Positions 46,618 to 58,589 are shown, counted from the stretch's first letter. The stretch: 64,000 nucleotides of DNA from an uncultured Methanobrevibacter sp. (GCF_902769175.1 NZ_CACXNW010000001.1:62001-126000); one strand, 5' to 3'. Program-made: numbers and translations. The notes: generated from the letters alone by a model not told the origin.

Positions 46618-48273
46618 ATGAATAGTGATAAGGTAAAATCAGGAGTGCAAAGAGCACCACATAGATCATTGCTACGTGCTTGTGGATTAAAGGATGACGA
46701 TTTTGATAAGCCATTCATTGGAATAGCAAACAGTTACACAGATATTGTACCTGGACATATTCACCTAAGGGAATTGGTGGAATATGTAAAGCAAGGTATA
46801 AGAGAAGCTGGAGGAATTCCATTTGAATTTGACACCATGGCTATCTGTGATGGTATTGCTATGAACCATGAAGGTATGAAATACTCTCTTGCTTCACGTG
46901 AAATTGTAGTAAGCACTGTAGAGAGCATGACAATGGGTCATTGCTTTGATGGTCTTGTAATGATTCCAAGCTGTGATAAGGTTGTTCCAGGTATGCTGAT
47001 GGCAGCTGCAAGATTGGATGTTCCTTCCATATTTGTAACTGGGGGACCTATGGCACCTGGAAGCTATAAAGGTAAAAATGCAGATTTGATTACTGTATTT
47101 GAAGCGGTAGGAGAGTTGTCTTCAGGAAAAATCACTGAAGAGGAATTATATGAAATGGAATGCTCTGCATGTTCTGGAGCTGGAAGCTGTTCTGGATTAT
47201 TTACAGCAAATACAATGGCTTGCATAACTGAAACCCTTGGTATGAGCTTACCTACCTGTGCCACTGCCCTTGCTTTAAGTGATGAAAAGAAGGAATTGGC
47301 TGTAGCAAGCGGTAAAAGAATTGTGGAAATGGTTAAGGAAGACTTAAAGCCATCTGAGATTATGACTCAAGAAGCCTTTGAAAATGCAATTGCAATGGAT
47401 ATGGCTCTTGGTGGTTCAAGCAATACTGCACTTCATATTCCAGCTATTGCATATGAGCTTGAAGAAAAGGGAGTTCATGCAGACTTAGACTTATTTGATG
47501 AAATCAGTGATAAGGTTGCTCACATTGCACTTTTATCCCCTGCAGGTGAAGACACTATGGCAGATTTGCATGCAGATGGTGGTATTCCTGCTGTATTAAA
47601 GACAATAGAGTCAAAATTAGACACAGGGGTTATGACCTGTACTGGAAAGACCTTGGAAGAAAACTTAAAAGATGCAAAAGTCACTGGAAATGGAGTTATT
47701 CACTCACTTGATGATCCTTTTCATGAAGCTGGTGGACTTACAGTCCTTAAAGGAAATCTTGCTCCAAATGGTTCCATTGTAAAATCTGCAGCAGTGCCTG
47801 AAGATATGATGCATCTTAAAGGACCTGCAAAAGTCTACAATAGTGAAGAGGATGCTGTAGAAGCTATTTTCAATCATGAACTTAATGAAGGAGACATTCT
47901 TGTAATCAGATGTGAAGGACCAAAAGGAGGTCCTGGAATGAGAGAGATGCTAAACCCAACTTCAGCTATTATGGGAATGGGCATTAAAAATGTAGGTCTC
48001 ATTACAGACGGACGTTTCTCTGGTGGTACAAGAGGTCCTTGCATAGGTCACGTATCTCCTGAAGCCATGAGCGGTGGTCCAATAGCAGCATTGAAGGATG
48101 GAGACATTATTGAAATTGACATCACTAATGGAAAATTAAGTGTTGAATTGTCTGATGAGGAAATCAAGGAAAGAATTGCAAATGCAGATCTTCCTGAAAA
48201 GAAAGTCAAAGGATGGTTAAACATCTACAGACGTTCAGTATCTTCAGCTGATGAAGGAGCTATTTTAAGATAG
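46618..48273 (+). CDS. ilvD: Dihydroxy-acid dehydratase
   Basis: IlvD dehydrates 2,3-dihydroxy acids in valine, leucine and isoleucine synthesis and carries an Fe-S cluster. Cluster and substrate motifs are present: [52 protein letters not shown] and [20 protein letters not shown]. The length of 551 residues is normal. ATG 46618 is placed behind GGATG; ATG 46609 lies within that signal. It is monocistronic, with a terminator over its stop. Confidence 0.97.
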   Translation: MNSDKVKSGVQRAPHRSLLRACGLKDDDFDKPFIGIANSYTDIVPGHIHLRELVEYVKQGIREAGGIPFEFDTMAICDGIAMNHEGMKYSLASREIVVSTVESMTMGHCFDGLVMIPSCDKVVPGMLMAAARLDVPSIFVTGGPMAPGSYKGKNADLITVFEAVGELSSGKITEEELYEMECSACSGAGSCSGLFTANTMACITETLGMSLPTCATALALSDEKKELAVASGKRIVEMVKEDLKPSEIMTQEAFENAIAMDMALGGSSNTALHIPAIAYELEEKGVHADLDLFDEISDKVAHIALLSPAGEDTMADLHADGGIPAVLKTIESKLDTGVMTCTGKTLEENLKDAKVTGNGVIHSLDDPFHEAGGLTVLKGNLAPNGSIVKSAAVPEDMMHLKGPAKVYNSEEDAVEAIFNHELNEGDILVIRCEGPKGGPGMREMLNPTSAIMGMGIKNVGLITDGRFSGGTRGPCIGHVSPEAMSGGPIAALKDGDIIEIDITNGKLSVELSDEEIKERIANADLPEKKVKGWLNIYRRSVSSADEGAILR

Positions 48274-48285
48274 CTCTTTTAATTT
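48257..48285 (+). terminator. Terminator overlapping the ilvD stop codon
   Basis: GAGCTAT and ATAGCTC form a perfect 7-bp stem with a 6-nt loop, followed by TTTTAATTTTTTATTTTTT. Confidence 0.85.
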
Positions 48286-48410
48286 TTTATTTTTTCTTTA
48301 TTTTTTTTATGAAATTTTCAATTATTCGTAATTAATAGAAAAGTATTATCGGTTAAGTTTAATCGATGGAACATATTCTTACTTTATAAAATGTATTGTG
48401 GAGTTAATTA

Positions 48411-49559
48411 ATGAAATATAGAAAATTAGGTAAAACTGGCATTAAAGTCAGTGAAATAGGTCTAGGAGCTGAATGGCTTCAAGGAAAAACATTAGATGAA
48501 TCAAAGGACATAATTGATTATTGTCACAAAGAGGGCATAAACTTCCTTGACTGCTGGATGAGCGAACCTAATGTCAGAACCAATATTGGAATATCAATTA
48601 AGGACACAAGAGAGGATTGGATTATTCAAGGCCATTTTGGTTCAACCTGGCAGGATGAGCAGTATGTTCGCACTCGTGAAATGGATAAGGTGATTCCTGC
48701 ATTTGAAGACTTTATGGAACGCCTTCAATTAGATTATCTTGATTTTGGAATGATTCATTTTGTTGATGAAATCGAGGATTTTGAAGAAATAATGAATGGG
48801 GAATTCATCAAATATGTAAGACAGCAAAAGGAAAATGGTGTAATTAAACATATTGGATTAAGCACACACAGTCCAACTGTAGCCCTTTTGGCTACTGAAG
48901 TGGAAGATATTGAACTCATCATGTTTAGCATAAATCCCGCTTTTGACATGTTGGCATCCATTAATAATATAGAAGTTTATATTGAAGATGACACCTATAA
49001 TGATAAGGAACTTGAAGGTTTAGCTCCTGAACGGGCAGAGCTATATCAAATCTGCAAGGAAAAGAACATTCCTCTTGTAGTGATGAAGGGATACTTTGGT
49101 GGAAGGCTTTTGTCTGCTGAAGATTCTCCATTTGGGGTGGCATTGACTCCTGTTCATTGTATTGAATATTGCCTTAGCCGACCTGCAGTTGCTTCAATCA
49201 TGGTTGGTGTAAAGGATGTGGGAGAAGTGGAAGCGGCAATTGCATATGAAAGTGCAAGCCTTAAGGAAAAAGACTATGCTTCAGTCCTTGTAAATGCACC
49301 TAAAAACTCTTATGAAGGTCAATGCACTTACTGCGGTCATTGTGCACCATGCACTGCAAACATTGACATAGCAAAGGTAAACAAGTTTTATGATCTTGCA
49401 AAACACCATGATGAGGTTCCGGAATCAATCAGGGCTCATCATAATGATTTGGCTTACAATGCCTCTGATTGCATAGCATGTGGCAGTTGTGAAGACCGTT
49501 GTCCTTTCCATGTAGGAATTGTTGAAATCATGGAAAAGGCTAAAAAGCTATTTGAATGA
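48411..49559 (+). CDS. Aldo/keto reductase with C-terminal 2[4Fe-4S] domain
   Basis: Residues 1-~290 form an aldo/keto reductase barrel (MKYRKLGKTGIKVSEIGLGA, FLDCWMSEPNVRTNIG, HIGLSTHSPTVAL). The C-terminal ~90 residues hold Cys motifs CTYCGHCAPC and CIACGSCEDRC, giving one or two Fe-S clusters. This architecture is common in anaerobes, where the protein probably links an Fe-S electron carrier to carbonyl reduction; the substrate is unknown. The ATG follows GGAG (48400-48403) at good spacing. No operon partner is evident. Confidence 0.92.
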   Translation: MKYRKLGKTGIKVSEIGLGAEWLQGKTLDESKDIIDYCHKEGINFLDCWMSEPNVRTNIGISIKDTREDWIIQGHFGSTWQDEQYVRTREMDKVIPAFEDFMERLQLDYLDFGMIHFVDEIEDFEEIMNGEFIKYVRQQKENGVIKHIGLSTHSPTVALLATEVEDIELIMFSINPAFDMLASINNIEVYIEDDTYNDKELEGLAPERAELYQICKEKNIPLVVMKGYFGGRLLSAEDSPFGVALTPVHCIEYCLSRPAVASIMVGVKDVGEVEAAIAYESASLKEKDYASVLVNAPKNSYEGQCTYCGHCAPCTANIDIAKVNKFYDLAKHHDEVPESIRAHHNDLAYNASDCIACGSCEDRCPFHVGIVEIMEKAKKLFE

Positions 49560-49855
49560 TATTTCATTCATTCAAACTTGTTAATCTTTAAACTCTTTCA
49601 TGTCTATTTCTTTTTTATTTATTTTCATTTCTTCTTTTTAGCTTTTATTCTTTTTTTATTTTTTATTTTTTCCTTTTTTAGTTTTTATTCTTTTTTTATC
49701 TATCATTATTTTTTTATTTTTATTAAAATACTTTCAAATGTAAGTTTTAGTATTTAGTTTTTAAATCATTTGATGCCTTTAAATTTATTTTAAAGTTTAT
49801 ACATTGCTTAAACATATAAAACATATTTTTTATGCTCTATTATTAAAATTTAAGA
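49560..49855. other. T-rich intergenic region before the ALP tandem array
   Basis: It contains two imperfect copies of a TTTTATTCTTTTTTTAT unit around 49640-49700 and probably a T-rich terminator for the reductase gene. No gene is visible. Confidence 0.45.
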
Positions 49856-49895
49856 TGTATGTAAGCACTTACATGCGAAAATCTTTATATATTCT
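49856..49895 (+). promoter_or_regulatory. ALP operator-promoter element
   Basis: ATGTAAG-CA-CTTACAT is followed by GCGAAAATCTTTATATATTC. The perfect palindrome abuts the purine-rich BRE-like GCGAAAA and the TATA box, about 75 bp before the ALP start at 49962. Confidence 0.85.
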
Positions 49896-49961
49896 CTTTT
49901 TTAAATTAAAACATGTAGTATATGATTGTTAAAATCAAATTAAATAATGGTAGGGAGACTT

Positions 49962-51407
49962 ATGAATAAAAAAATTATGCTTTTTTTAATTTTATTAGTT
50001 TCAATTGTAAGTATTCGCTGTGTTTCAGCAGCTAATATGACTGATGTTGATTTAACTGTTTTGTCTGATTCTGATGATTCTTTGGATATTGAGGATTCCA
50101 TTTCAGTCTCAGACAATAGGAATGATGGTGGGGAAAGACCAATGATGGAACTTCCTAGAGATTATGATAAAAAGAAGAATAAGACTATAGAGATTATTGG
50201 TCCTAAGATTCCTGCTAATTATTCTAATACTGAAATTATAGCTCCTAAAATAAACAGATCAGGTACTTTTGAAGAACTTCAGTCTTTGATTGATAATGCC
50301 GAATCATGGGACACTGTAGTTTTAAACAAAGATTATTATGGAAAAAAGAAAGCTAAGATTATAGTGAACAAGAATTTAACCATTGATGGTAGAGGCCATA
50401 CTATAGATTGTAAGTCTGCAGAAGACTGTATTGCATTTTATTCCACTATGGGACAGGTCACCTTAATGAATCTCTACATAACCAATGGTTATAATGACGA
50501 CAATTATAAGGGCGGTGCAATATTCATTGGAAAAGAGGCTAAGTATTCTATCATAAACTGTAAGTTCATTAACAATTGGGCTGATGATTATGGTGGTGCA
50601 ATATATAACGCGGGTCCTAACGCTTTATTCATAAGGGATAGCCTATTCAGTGGAAATGAAGCAGATGATGATGACGGTGGAGCAATCTTTTCAAATGGGG
50701 CTGTGGAAGCTATAAATACCACCTTTAAATATAATAATGCAAATGATTATTGTGGAGCAGTCTATATAAATTGCAACAAATACTCATCTTTCAAGGATTG
50801 TTTGTTCAAATTCAATGAAGCATGTGATGACAGTGGTGGTGCAATCTATTCAAAAGGCGAATTGTATCTTAAATATTGTACATTAGAGTCTAATGAGGCT
50901 AAAGTTGATGGTGGAGCGGTATATGCCGAAAATGTATGTATAAACAGATATTCCTCCAAATCAGAACCTTCAGTCTTTCTGTATAATGAGGCAGAAGATA
51001 ATGATGGCGGGGCGGTGTATGCTGATAACACTGTAAAAGTATTTGGCACAGAATTTTGGCATAATAGTGCATATGAAAATGGTGGAGCAATGTACTGTGA
51101 TAACGCTTATGTGTCTAATAGTAATTTTGGAAATAATAAAGCAATGGGAGCAAAAATCGAAGAATGTGAAGGTGGAGCAATATATGCAGATTCTGATGTA
51201 TATTTATATGAAAATTGTAGTTTTATGAGTAATGAAGCTGAGCATCATGGAGGAATAGATGCTGAAGATTTATATTTATGTCACCCTAGTGTTAAATTTT
51301 TGGGCAATAGGGCGGTTAAGGATCTTCCTTATGGATATTTTTGGTATGGAAACAGTTCTTTAGCATTAAATCATGATGTTGATGCAGATATTCATATTAG
51401 ATTTTAA
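49962..51407 (+). CDS. Adhesin-like protein 1 of the tandem array (intact)
   Basis: The 481-residue protein has a signal peptide (KKIMLFLILLVSIVSIRCVSA), an acidic linker, the motif MMELPRDYDKKK shared by the whole array, and a beta-helix from about residue 110 to the end (CKFINNWADDYGGAIYN, FSGNEADDDDGGAIFS). It ends IHIRF without membrane anchor or wall-binding domain, so retention at the surface must use another route or it is released. ATG 49962 is preceded by AGGGAG; ATG 49947 is upstream of that site. It is the only array member with an unbroken frame. Confidence 0.87.
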   Translation: MNKKIMLFLILLVSIVSIRCVSAANMTDVDLTVLSDSDDSLDIEDSISVSDNRNDGGERPMMELPRDYDKKKNKTIEIIGPKIPANYSNTEIIAPKINRSGTFEELQSLIDNAESWDTVVLNKDYYGKKKAKIIVNKNLTIDGRGHTIDCKSAEDCIAFYSTMGQVTLMNLYITNGYNDDNYKGGAIFIGKEAKYSIINCKFINNWADDYGGAIYNAGPNALFIRDSLFSGNEADDDDGGAIFSNGAVEAINTTFKYNNANDYCGAVYINCNKYSSFKDCLFKFNEACDDSGGAIYSKGELYLKYCTLESNEAKVDGGAVYAENVCINRYSSKSEPSVFLYNEAEDNDGGAVYADNTVKVFGTEFWHNSAYENGGAMYCDNAYVSNSNFGNNKAMGAKIEECEGGAIYADSDVYLYENCSFMSNEAEHHGGIDAEDLYLCHPSVKFLGNRAVKDLPYGYFWYGNSSLALNHDVDADIHIRF

Positions 51408-51713
51408 ATTTTAACTTTTTTATTTTTCTTTTTTATTTCTATCAGACTGTAAAGATTAATCACAATATGTCTATTTTCATTTAAAAAATCTTTATTTTTT
51501 TATTTTATTTATATTTAGTATTGATGATTAATTTTCTTTTTTTCTTTTTTAATTTAATTTATTTTTAAGGTTTGATTTTCTTTTTTTTTTGGCTTGTCAA
51601 TATTCCATTTTTTTAAAATTTAAAATGCTAAACTGTTTTTTAACTTTATTTTTAAGATTAATCTTTTAAAAATTTAAATAAAGATTAATTTATCTTTTAT
51701 TTAAAATTTAGAG
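51408..51713. other. AT-rich spacer between array ALPs 1 and 2
   Basis: T-rich DNA with no gene. The last 50 bp lead into the ALP operator. Confidence 0.45.
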
Positions 51714-51755
51714 ATGTAAGTGAGTACTTACATGCGAAAATCTTTAAATATGGTC
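51714..51755 (+). promoter_or_regulatory. ALP operator-promoter element
   Basis: ATGTAAGT-GAGT-ACTTACAT (perfect 8+4+8) is followed by GCGAAAATCTTTAAATATGG. It lies about 60-100 bp before the ATG at 51811. Confidence 0.88.
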
Positions 51756-51810
51756 TTGTTTAAACATTTAATAAGATATTTAGTTATTAATTAAATAAAT
51801 TGGGATAATT

Positions 51811-53963
51811 ATGAATAAAATACTAATGCTTTTTTTGGTTTTATTAATTTCTATTGTAAGTGTCAGCTGTGTATCTGCAGCTGATATGAACAATGAGGGA
51901 ACAGATTTTTCGGGATATGAAGAATCTTTGGATGTTGATGATTCAGTTTCTGAGGACTTAATTTCTCAAAATGCTGATTACGAAAAGCCGAAGATGGAAC
52001 TTCCTAAGGATTATGATATAAAATCAGCAGAAATAAATGATGATGATACTGATTCTGATTCTTTTATTTCTGATGATGAGGATGTAAATGATTCTACCTC
52101 TTCTGATACTGGAAATGTGGAAATAGTTGAAGATTCTAATGCTATTATTCCAACCAGCTTATATGCAGAGGATAAAATTGCATACAGTATGGATTATGAT
52201 TCTCTTGTAATCACATAAGGGATTGTAATGGCAATCCTTTAAGCGGTTTGCCATTAAATGTTCAATTGAATGGGGATGCTGTTTACATAACTGATGTGAA
52301 AGGCCAAGTAAAGGTTCCTATTATGGGACTTGGTTCAGGAGTACATTTTGCAATCATAACATTTTTAGGAAACAAGCAATATGGTGCATCTGTTACAACA
52401 GCAAGAGTTGAATTATTCAAAGTTCCATCTCTAATCATTGTATCTAATGTGACTGCTGACTGGAAGGATGATGATTATCTTGTGCTTAGTTTAATCGATT
52501 CTGATGCTAATCCTTTAACTGATGTCCTTGTGTCTGTTGACTTGAATGGTAAAGCAAATTATACAACAGACAAAAATGGTCAAATCAAAGTTCCTACCAA
52601 GGAACTTCACCCAGGAACCTATGATGCAAAAATCACATTTGGTGGAAATGAGAGATGCTATGGGTGCTCTGCAACAGCAAAAGTTAAGATTAACTCATTT
52701 GATGTAATCTGTGATGCCCAGAACCTTATGGCACTTAAATCATACATAGACGCTATGGGGGCAAAAATCGAAGAAGGCTATAATAATGTTCTTCACCTAC
52801 AAAACGACATCCAAACAATTAATGATAAGCTTATCATAACCATCAATCAAAATAAAGACATTATCATTGACGGACAAGGACACACCATTGACTTGAATGG
52901 AAGCAACAAGCATGACCATTACTTTGTAGTCAAATCAGGACATCTGATCTTTAGAAACATAAACTTCATCAATGGATACAATAAGGCCGGCGACAAAGGA
53001 GGAGCAATATCCTTTGAAGACAATGCTATTGGTACAATAATCAACTGTACCTTCAGGAACTGCTGGGCTGAAGACCACGGTGGAGCAATAGCAGACAGAA
53101 CTGGAAACACATTAACACTCATAAATTCTACTTTCATAGGCAATAAGGCAAGCGATGACAATGGTGGAGCAATCTTTTGTAAAGGCCCTTTATATGTTGA
53201 AGACTGTTTGTTTGAATCAAATAATGCTAAAGTGGATGGAGGAGCTATTTTCTGCGAAAACGATATGGATGTAATAAGATCTGTATTCAATTTCAATAAG
53301 GCATCTGGCGCTAAGGCTCATCAGTGTTATGGTGGTGCTATATGTGCTAAGGGAACTGTTTACATTGACAATTCCACCTTTGAAAACAACACTTCTAAGG
53401 ATTATGGTGGGGCAGTATATGCTAAAAACATTTATGTAAACTAAAATTCATCTAATTTGACATCCGCGACTTCTTTATTCATAGGCAATGTTGCAAAGGA
53501 TAATGATGGCGGTGCTTTGTATGCTGAGGATGATGTAAAAATATCATATGCTAATCTATTTTTAAATACTGCATATGAAGATGGTGGTGCAATATTCTGT
53601 AAAAATGCATTTTTAGACAACTGTGTTTGTGAGGATAATAGTGCATCTGGAGCAACATTTTCACAATGTGAAGGAGGGGGACTATATGCAAAAGATGATG
53701 TGTACTTATATAAAAATTGTCTATTTCATTTCAATTCGGCGGAGTATGGAGCAGGAATAGAATGTGGATGTGCATATATTTATGATATTTCTGTTGAATT
53801 CATAGTTAATGAGGCTCATGTTGGTCAAATGGGCGCTGTATACTATCGTGACGAGTCTTCAGGAATAGAAAAATCTTTTTGGACACAGGAAGATATTAGA
53901 GGTAGCATCGGTTTTAGAAATTCAAATCTTACTTATTGGGGAGGTTATGTTTCTTTTAAATAA
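51811..53963 (+). pseudogene. Adhesin-like protein 2 of the tandem array, broken by a frameshift and a nonsense codon
   Basis: Signal peptide (KILMLFLVLLISIVSVSCVSA), acidic linker with KMELPKDYD, two Ig-like repeats (PLTDVLVSVDLNGKANYTTD), then beta-helix. The first break is a 1-nt deletion near 52216 (ACATAAGG where array ALP 3 has ACTTTAAGG). The second is an in-frame stop at 53442-53444 (TAA where ALP 3 has CAA in NIYVNQ). The open parts are 51811-52218, 52248-53444 and 53457-53963. Ig-like repeats between linker and helix distinguish ALPs 2 and 3 from 1, 4 and 5. Confidence 0.85.
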
Positions 53964-53990
53964 TTCTCAACCTTATTTTTTTTTAAAATT

Positions 53991-54006
53991 GGGACTGTCC
54001 AAAAGG
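53991..54006. other. Possible insertion-sequence end remnant
   Basis: GGGACTGTCCAAAAGG is GC-rich against its surroundings and resembles the terminal repeats of some IS1182/IS5-group elements. No transposase and no matching inverted end is visible nearby. Confidence 0.2.
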
Positions 54007-54362
54007 TCTTTTAAAAACAAAATTTTTGTTTTATTTATAGAGAACTCGCCAAAAATATATTTTTATAAGAATCTCTTTCTTTATTCTTAAAATAAAGGGC
54101 TTTTTGAAGTTTTTTTTTTTTGAAATGATTTTTATTCTTTTGGTGAACACTCGTTCATTCTTTATTTTTATTTTTTTAAATTTTGCATCAATCTAAAATT
54201 TTAGGTTTTTGATTATTTTATTTTTCCAATGATTTTTGATTGAAAAGAATTCAATTTTTTTAAGTATTTAATCTGAATATATACTTTAATTCTTATTTTA
54301 AGATTAATTCATATGTAGTAATTTAAATAAAGACTAATTTAAACTCTTTTTGTTATTTAAAG
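54007..54362. other. AT-rich spacer between array ALPs 2 and 3
   Basis: No gene is visible. Parts (TTGCATCAATCTAAA, AATGATTTTTGATTG) recur in the spacer before array ALP 4, showing that the array spread by duplication of gene plus promoter region. Confidence 0.5.
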
Positions 54363-54404
54363 GTGCAAGTGAGTACTTACATGCGAAAATCTTTAAATAT
54401 GGTC
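54363..54404 (+). promoter_or_regulatory. ALP operator-promoter element
   Basis: TGCAAGT-GAGT-ACTTACA is followed by TGCGAAAATCTTTAAATATG. It is nearly identical to the element at 51714. Confidence 0.87.
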
Positions 54405-54457
54405 TTGTTTAAATATTTGATAAGATAACTTAATTAATTTTTAAACGGGGATACTTT

Positions 54458-56692
54458 ATGAATAAAATACTAATGCTTTTTTTGGTTTTATTAATTTCTA
54501 TTGTAAGTGTTAGCTGTGTTTCTGCAGCTGATATGAGTGATGAAGGAACAGATTTTTCAGGATATGATGAATCAATGGATGTTGATGATTCAGTTTCTGA
54601 GGACTTAATTTCTCAAAATGATGATTCCAATAGGCCGATGATGGAACTTCCTAGAGATTATGATAAAAGATCAGCAGAAATAAATGGAAATGCTAATGAT
54701 TCCGAGTCTTTAATTTCTGATGATGAGGTTGTAAATGATTCTGAGTCTTTTGTTTCTGATGATGGGGATGTTAATGATTCTGAGTCTTTTGTTTCTGATG
54801 ATGAGGTTGTAAATGATTCTACCTCTTCTGATACTGGAAATGTGGAAATAGTTGAAGATTCTAAGTCTATGATTCCAACTCGCTTATATGCAGAGGATAA
54901 AAGTGCATACCTTATAGATGATGATTTTCTTGTAATCACTTTAAGGGATTGTGATGGAAATCCTTTAAGCGATTTGCCATTATATGTTCAATTGGAAGCA
55001 AAGACAACTAATAATTTGAACAGCAATGTAAAATAGATTTGCCATTATATGTTCAATTGGAAGGGGATGCTTATTACACTACTGATGTGAATGGCCAAGC
55101 AAAGGTTCCGATTAAGGAACTTGGTTCAGGCATACATTTTGCAGCCATCACATTTTAGGAAACGATAAATATTTGTCATCTTTTACAAGTGCAAGAGTGG
55201 AATTATTAAAATTTCCTGCCTTAATAATTGTATCTGATTTGACTTTAGACTGGAAGAATGATGCTTATCTTAGGATTACTTTAAGGGATGAGGATGGCAA
55301 TCCTTTAGATGCTATGCCGATTTCTGTTGACTTGAAGGGCAAAGCAAATTATACAACAGACAAAAATGGTCAAATCAAAGTCCCTGTTAAGGGATTTCAC
55401 CCAGAACCTATGATGCAAAAATCACATTTGAAGGAGATGAGAGATATTATGGGAACTCTGCTACAGTAAAAGTTAATGTTAACTCATATAATGTAATCTG
55501 TGATGCAGAGGATCTTAAGGGACTTAAATCATGTATAGATGGTATGGGGGCAAAAATCGATGAGGGATATTATAACGTTCTTTGTCTACAAAACGACATC
55601 CAAACAATTAAAGATAAGCTTATCATAACCATCAATCAAAAGAAAGACATTATCATTGACGGACAAGGACACACTATTGACTTGAAGGGAAGCGGCAGTC
55701 ATGACCATTACTTTGTAGTCAAATCAGGACATGTGACCTTTAGAAACATAAACTTCATCAACGGTTACAATAAGGCCGGCGACAAAGGAGGAGCAATATC
55801 CTTTGAAGACAAAGCTGTTGGTACAATAATCAACTGTGGATTCAGGGATTGTTGGGCTGAAGACCACGGTGGTGCGGTGGCAGACAGAACCAAAAATAAA
55901 TTAACTGTGATCAATTCCACTTTCATAGGCAATAAAGCAAAAGCTAACAATGGTGGGGCAATCTTTTGTAAAGGTCCATTGTATGTTGAAGGCTGTTTGT
56001 TTGATTCAAATAATGCTAAAGTAGATGGTGGAGCTATTTATTGTGAAAAAGGTGTGAATGTAATCGGATCTGTATTCAAATTCAATAAGGCATCTGGTAT
56101 ATTTTCCGCTCAATGTTACGGTGGTGCAATACGCACTAAAGAAAATGCTTACATTGACAATTCAACCTTTGAAAACAACACTTCTGAGGATTATGGTGGG
56201 GCTGTATATGCTAAAAACATTTATGTTAACCAAAAATCATCTAATTTAACAGACATGACCTCTTTCTTCCGCGGCAATAAGGCCGGGGATAATAATGGCG
56301 GTGCATTGTATGCAGAGAAGGATTTAAAGATATCAAATTCAAGGCTTTTAAACAATCATGCAAAAGAAGATGGTGGTGCAGCCTACTGTAATGATGCAAC
56401 TGTAATGAGTTGTGATTTTTCATACAATAGTGCTACAGGAGCATTGGTAAATTGTTTTGGTGGGGCATTGCGTGCAAAAGCAGCTGCAAATTTATATAAT
56501 TCCTCATTCTGTAATAATGTTGCAGATAATTATGGTGGAGCAGTTGCTTCACCAGAACTAAACATATGGGACGGTGCATACGTCTGCTTTTATAATAATA
56601 CTATCAAAAAAGGTGATCATACCAAAATCTATGTAACAAGTAAATGGTGTGCTTATACTTATAATCTTGACGTTTATACAGAAGGTTTATGA
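54458..56692 (+). pseudogene. Adhesin-like protein 3 of the tandem array, broken by an insertion and two 1-nt deletions
   Basis: The signal peptide is almost identical to array ALP 2. An acidic linker with imperfect VNDSESFVSDDE repeats and MMELPRDYDKRS, two Ig-like repeats and a beta-helix follow. Insertion C (54971-55063) shifts the frame after 180 codons. Further 1-nt losses occur at 55153-55156 (T4 where ALP 2 has T5) and near 55404 (CCCAGAACC where ALP 2 has CCCAGGAACC). Open parts are 54458-55036, 55173-55469 and 55544-56692. The beta-helix block itself is intact but has no start or signal peptide. Confidence 0.87.
54971..55063. repeat. CRISPR-like insertion C: 28-bp direct repeats around a 37-bp filler
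   Basis: Exact 28-bp copies (GATTTGCCATTATATG...AATTGGAAG) at 54971-54998 and 55036-55063 enclose a 37-bp filler (54999-55035). Unit 65 bp, frame-disrupting. The homologous site in array ALP 2 (around 52240-52270) has no insertion. Confidence 0.93.
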
Positions 56693-56923
56693 CTTCCTAT
56701 GGATTTCTAAATTTTTCCTTTTCCTTCATTTTTTTTTAAATTTTGCATCAATCTAAATTCTTAGGGTTTCGATAATTTTATTTTTGCAATGATTTTTGAT
56801 TGAAAAAATCCAATTTTTTTAAAAAATTTAAACTGTGTACTGTCTTTAATCGTTATTTTAAGATTAATTAATATGTAATAATTAAAATAAACGTTAATTT
56901 AATCTTTTTTTTAAAATTTAAAG

Positions 56924-56965
56924 ATGTAAGTATGCACTTACATGCGAAAATCTTTATATATGGTC
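56924..56965 (+). promoter_or_regulatory. ALP operator-promoter element
   Basis: ATGTAAGT-ATGC-ACTTACAT (perfect 8+4+8) is followed by GCGAAAATCTTTATATATGG, about 60-100 bp before the ATG at 57023. Confidence 0.88.
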
Positions 56966-57022
56966 TTTTTCAAATATAATGTTGAGAACAATTTTTTTTT
57001 TAAAATCTAAAAAGGGACGATT

Positions 57023-58504
57023 ATGAATAAATTTAATTAAATATTTTTAGCTTTAATATGTTTATCAATTGCTGTTGCAAGCATTGGCTTTGCCTCAGCA
57101 AGTGATATAAATGATGCTTATGTAACTGATTCTGATTTTAATGATGAATCTTTAGCTGTTGACGATTCTATTTCTGGAAATGATCATAAGGTAATTGCAA
57201 AGATGGAACTTCCTAGAAATTACAAAAATAAAAAGGCAGAATTAAAGAAACCTGAAATTGAAGAAGAGGAAAAATCTGTAAAAGTTTTTGATCTAAAAAT
57301 GGAAGAGTCTACAGATGGATATGACTCAAGCAAGGAAAGCAAAACTTCCGGTACTTTTGATGATCTTCAAGTTGAAATAGACAATGCAACTGCCGGTTCT
57401 ATTTTACATTTATATAGGGATTATAATGGAAATTATGGTTCCAGAATCCAATTCCATAAAGATTTGACAATTGATGGCCACGGCCATACATTAGATTGTT
57501 TATATCAAGGAGGATGTAGTGCATTTTACTCCAGCAGTGGAAATATAACATTGAAAAACCTTAGCATAATCCATGGTCACAATGATCACACAGATAAGGG
57601 TGGTGCAATCTATATCACTGGTTCAGCTCAATACACCCTTATTAACTGTAGCTTAATAGACAATTGGGCTGATGATTATGGTGGTGCAATCTATAATGAA
57701 GTAAATAAGCCATTAACCCTCATTAACTGTTTATTAAAAGGAAACACTGCAGATGACGACAGTGGTGGTGCAGTATTTTCTAATGGGGAAGTGATAATTA
57801 AAAATTCCATATTGGATAATAACAGAGCATGGCTTGATGGTGGAGCTGTATACTGCAATAAAAATGTGAAAGTATTTAATTCATCATTAACATCCAATGT
57901 TGCTAAAGGAGCTAGTAGCCAATGTTATGGTGGTGCAATATGCTCTAAGGAAGATGTGGTTATTGAGAACTGTACCATTTCAAATAATTTTGCTGCAGAT
58001 TATGGTGGAGGAGTATATGCTAAAAACATATATGTAAACCAAGGTCAATCCCTATTGTCTTTATTTGCTGGAAATACTGCTGATGACAATGATTGCGGTG
58101 CATTGTATGCAGAAGAAACTTTAAAAATGTCATATGCAGATCTTAATGAGAATAAGGCTTATGAGGATGGTGGAGCAGTACTCTGTACTAATGCTTATTT
58201 GGATAATTGTCAGTTTCTTTCAAATCATGCAGAAGGATCATCATTTAAACAATGTGAAGGTGGAGCAATATTTGCAAAGGATGATGTACACATATAGGGA
58301 AATTGTACATTCAAGTATAATCAAGCAAGATATATTGGTGGAGCAATAGATTGTGATGATTTATATGTTTATGAACCTTCTCTTTCCTTTTGGTGTAATT
58401 GTATTGTAGAAATTCCTGATTGTGAGTGGAATTTTCTAAATATTCAAGGAATTGATTTTGTCACTAAACAAGATATTTATGCAAGTTTATATTGCAAGTA
58501 TTAA
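57023..58504 (+). pseudogene. Adhesin-like protein 4 of the tandem array, with two nonsense codons
   Basis: The promoter, AAAGGGACG ribosome-binding site and ATG at 57023 are intact, but codon 6 is TAA (57038-57040) where the sister gene at 58910 has AAA, so translation stops inside the signal peptide. The same frame continues through the AKMELPRNYKNKK motif and a beta-helix, with a second stop TAG at 58295-58297 (TAT in paralogs), and ends naturally at 58502-58504. There is no frameshift. A long open part starts at ATG 57203, without a signal peptide. Confidence 0.87.
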
Positions 58505-58589
58505 GTTCTCTCTTTCCCTTTTCTTCTAAATTAATAGGGGATCTTATTACTTTTTATTTTTTTTAGTTTTTATTTTCATTTAATTTGCT

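Noticed and set aside
53991-54006. Complete insertion sequence between array ALPs 2 and 3
   Set aside because: Only one short end-like sequence is visible, with no transposase, partner repeat or target duplication.
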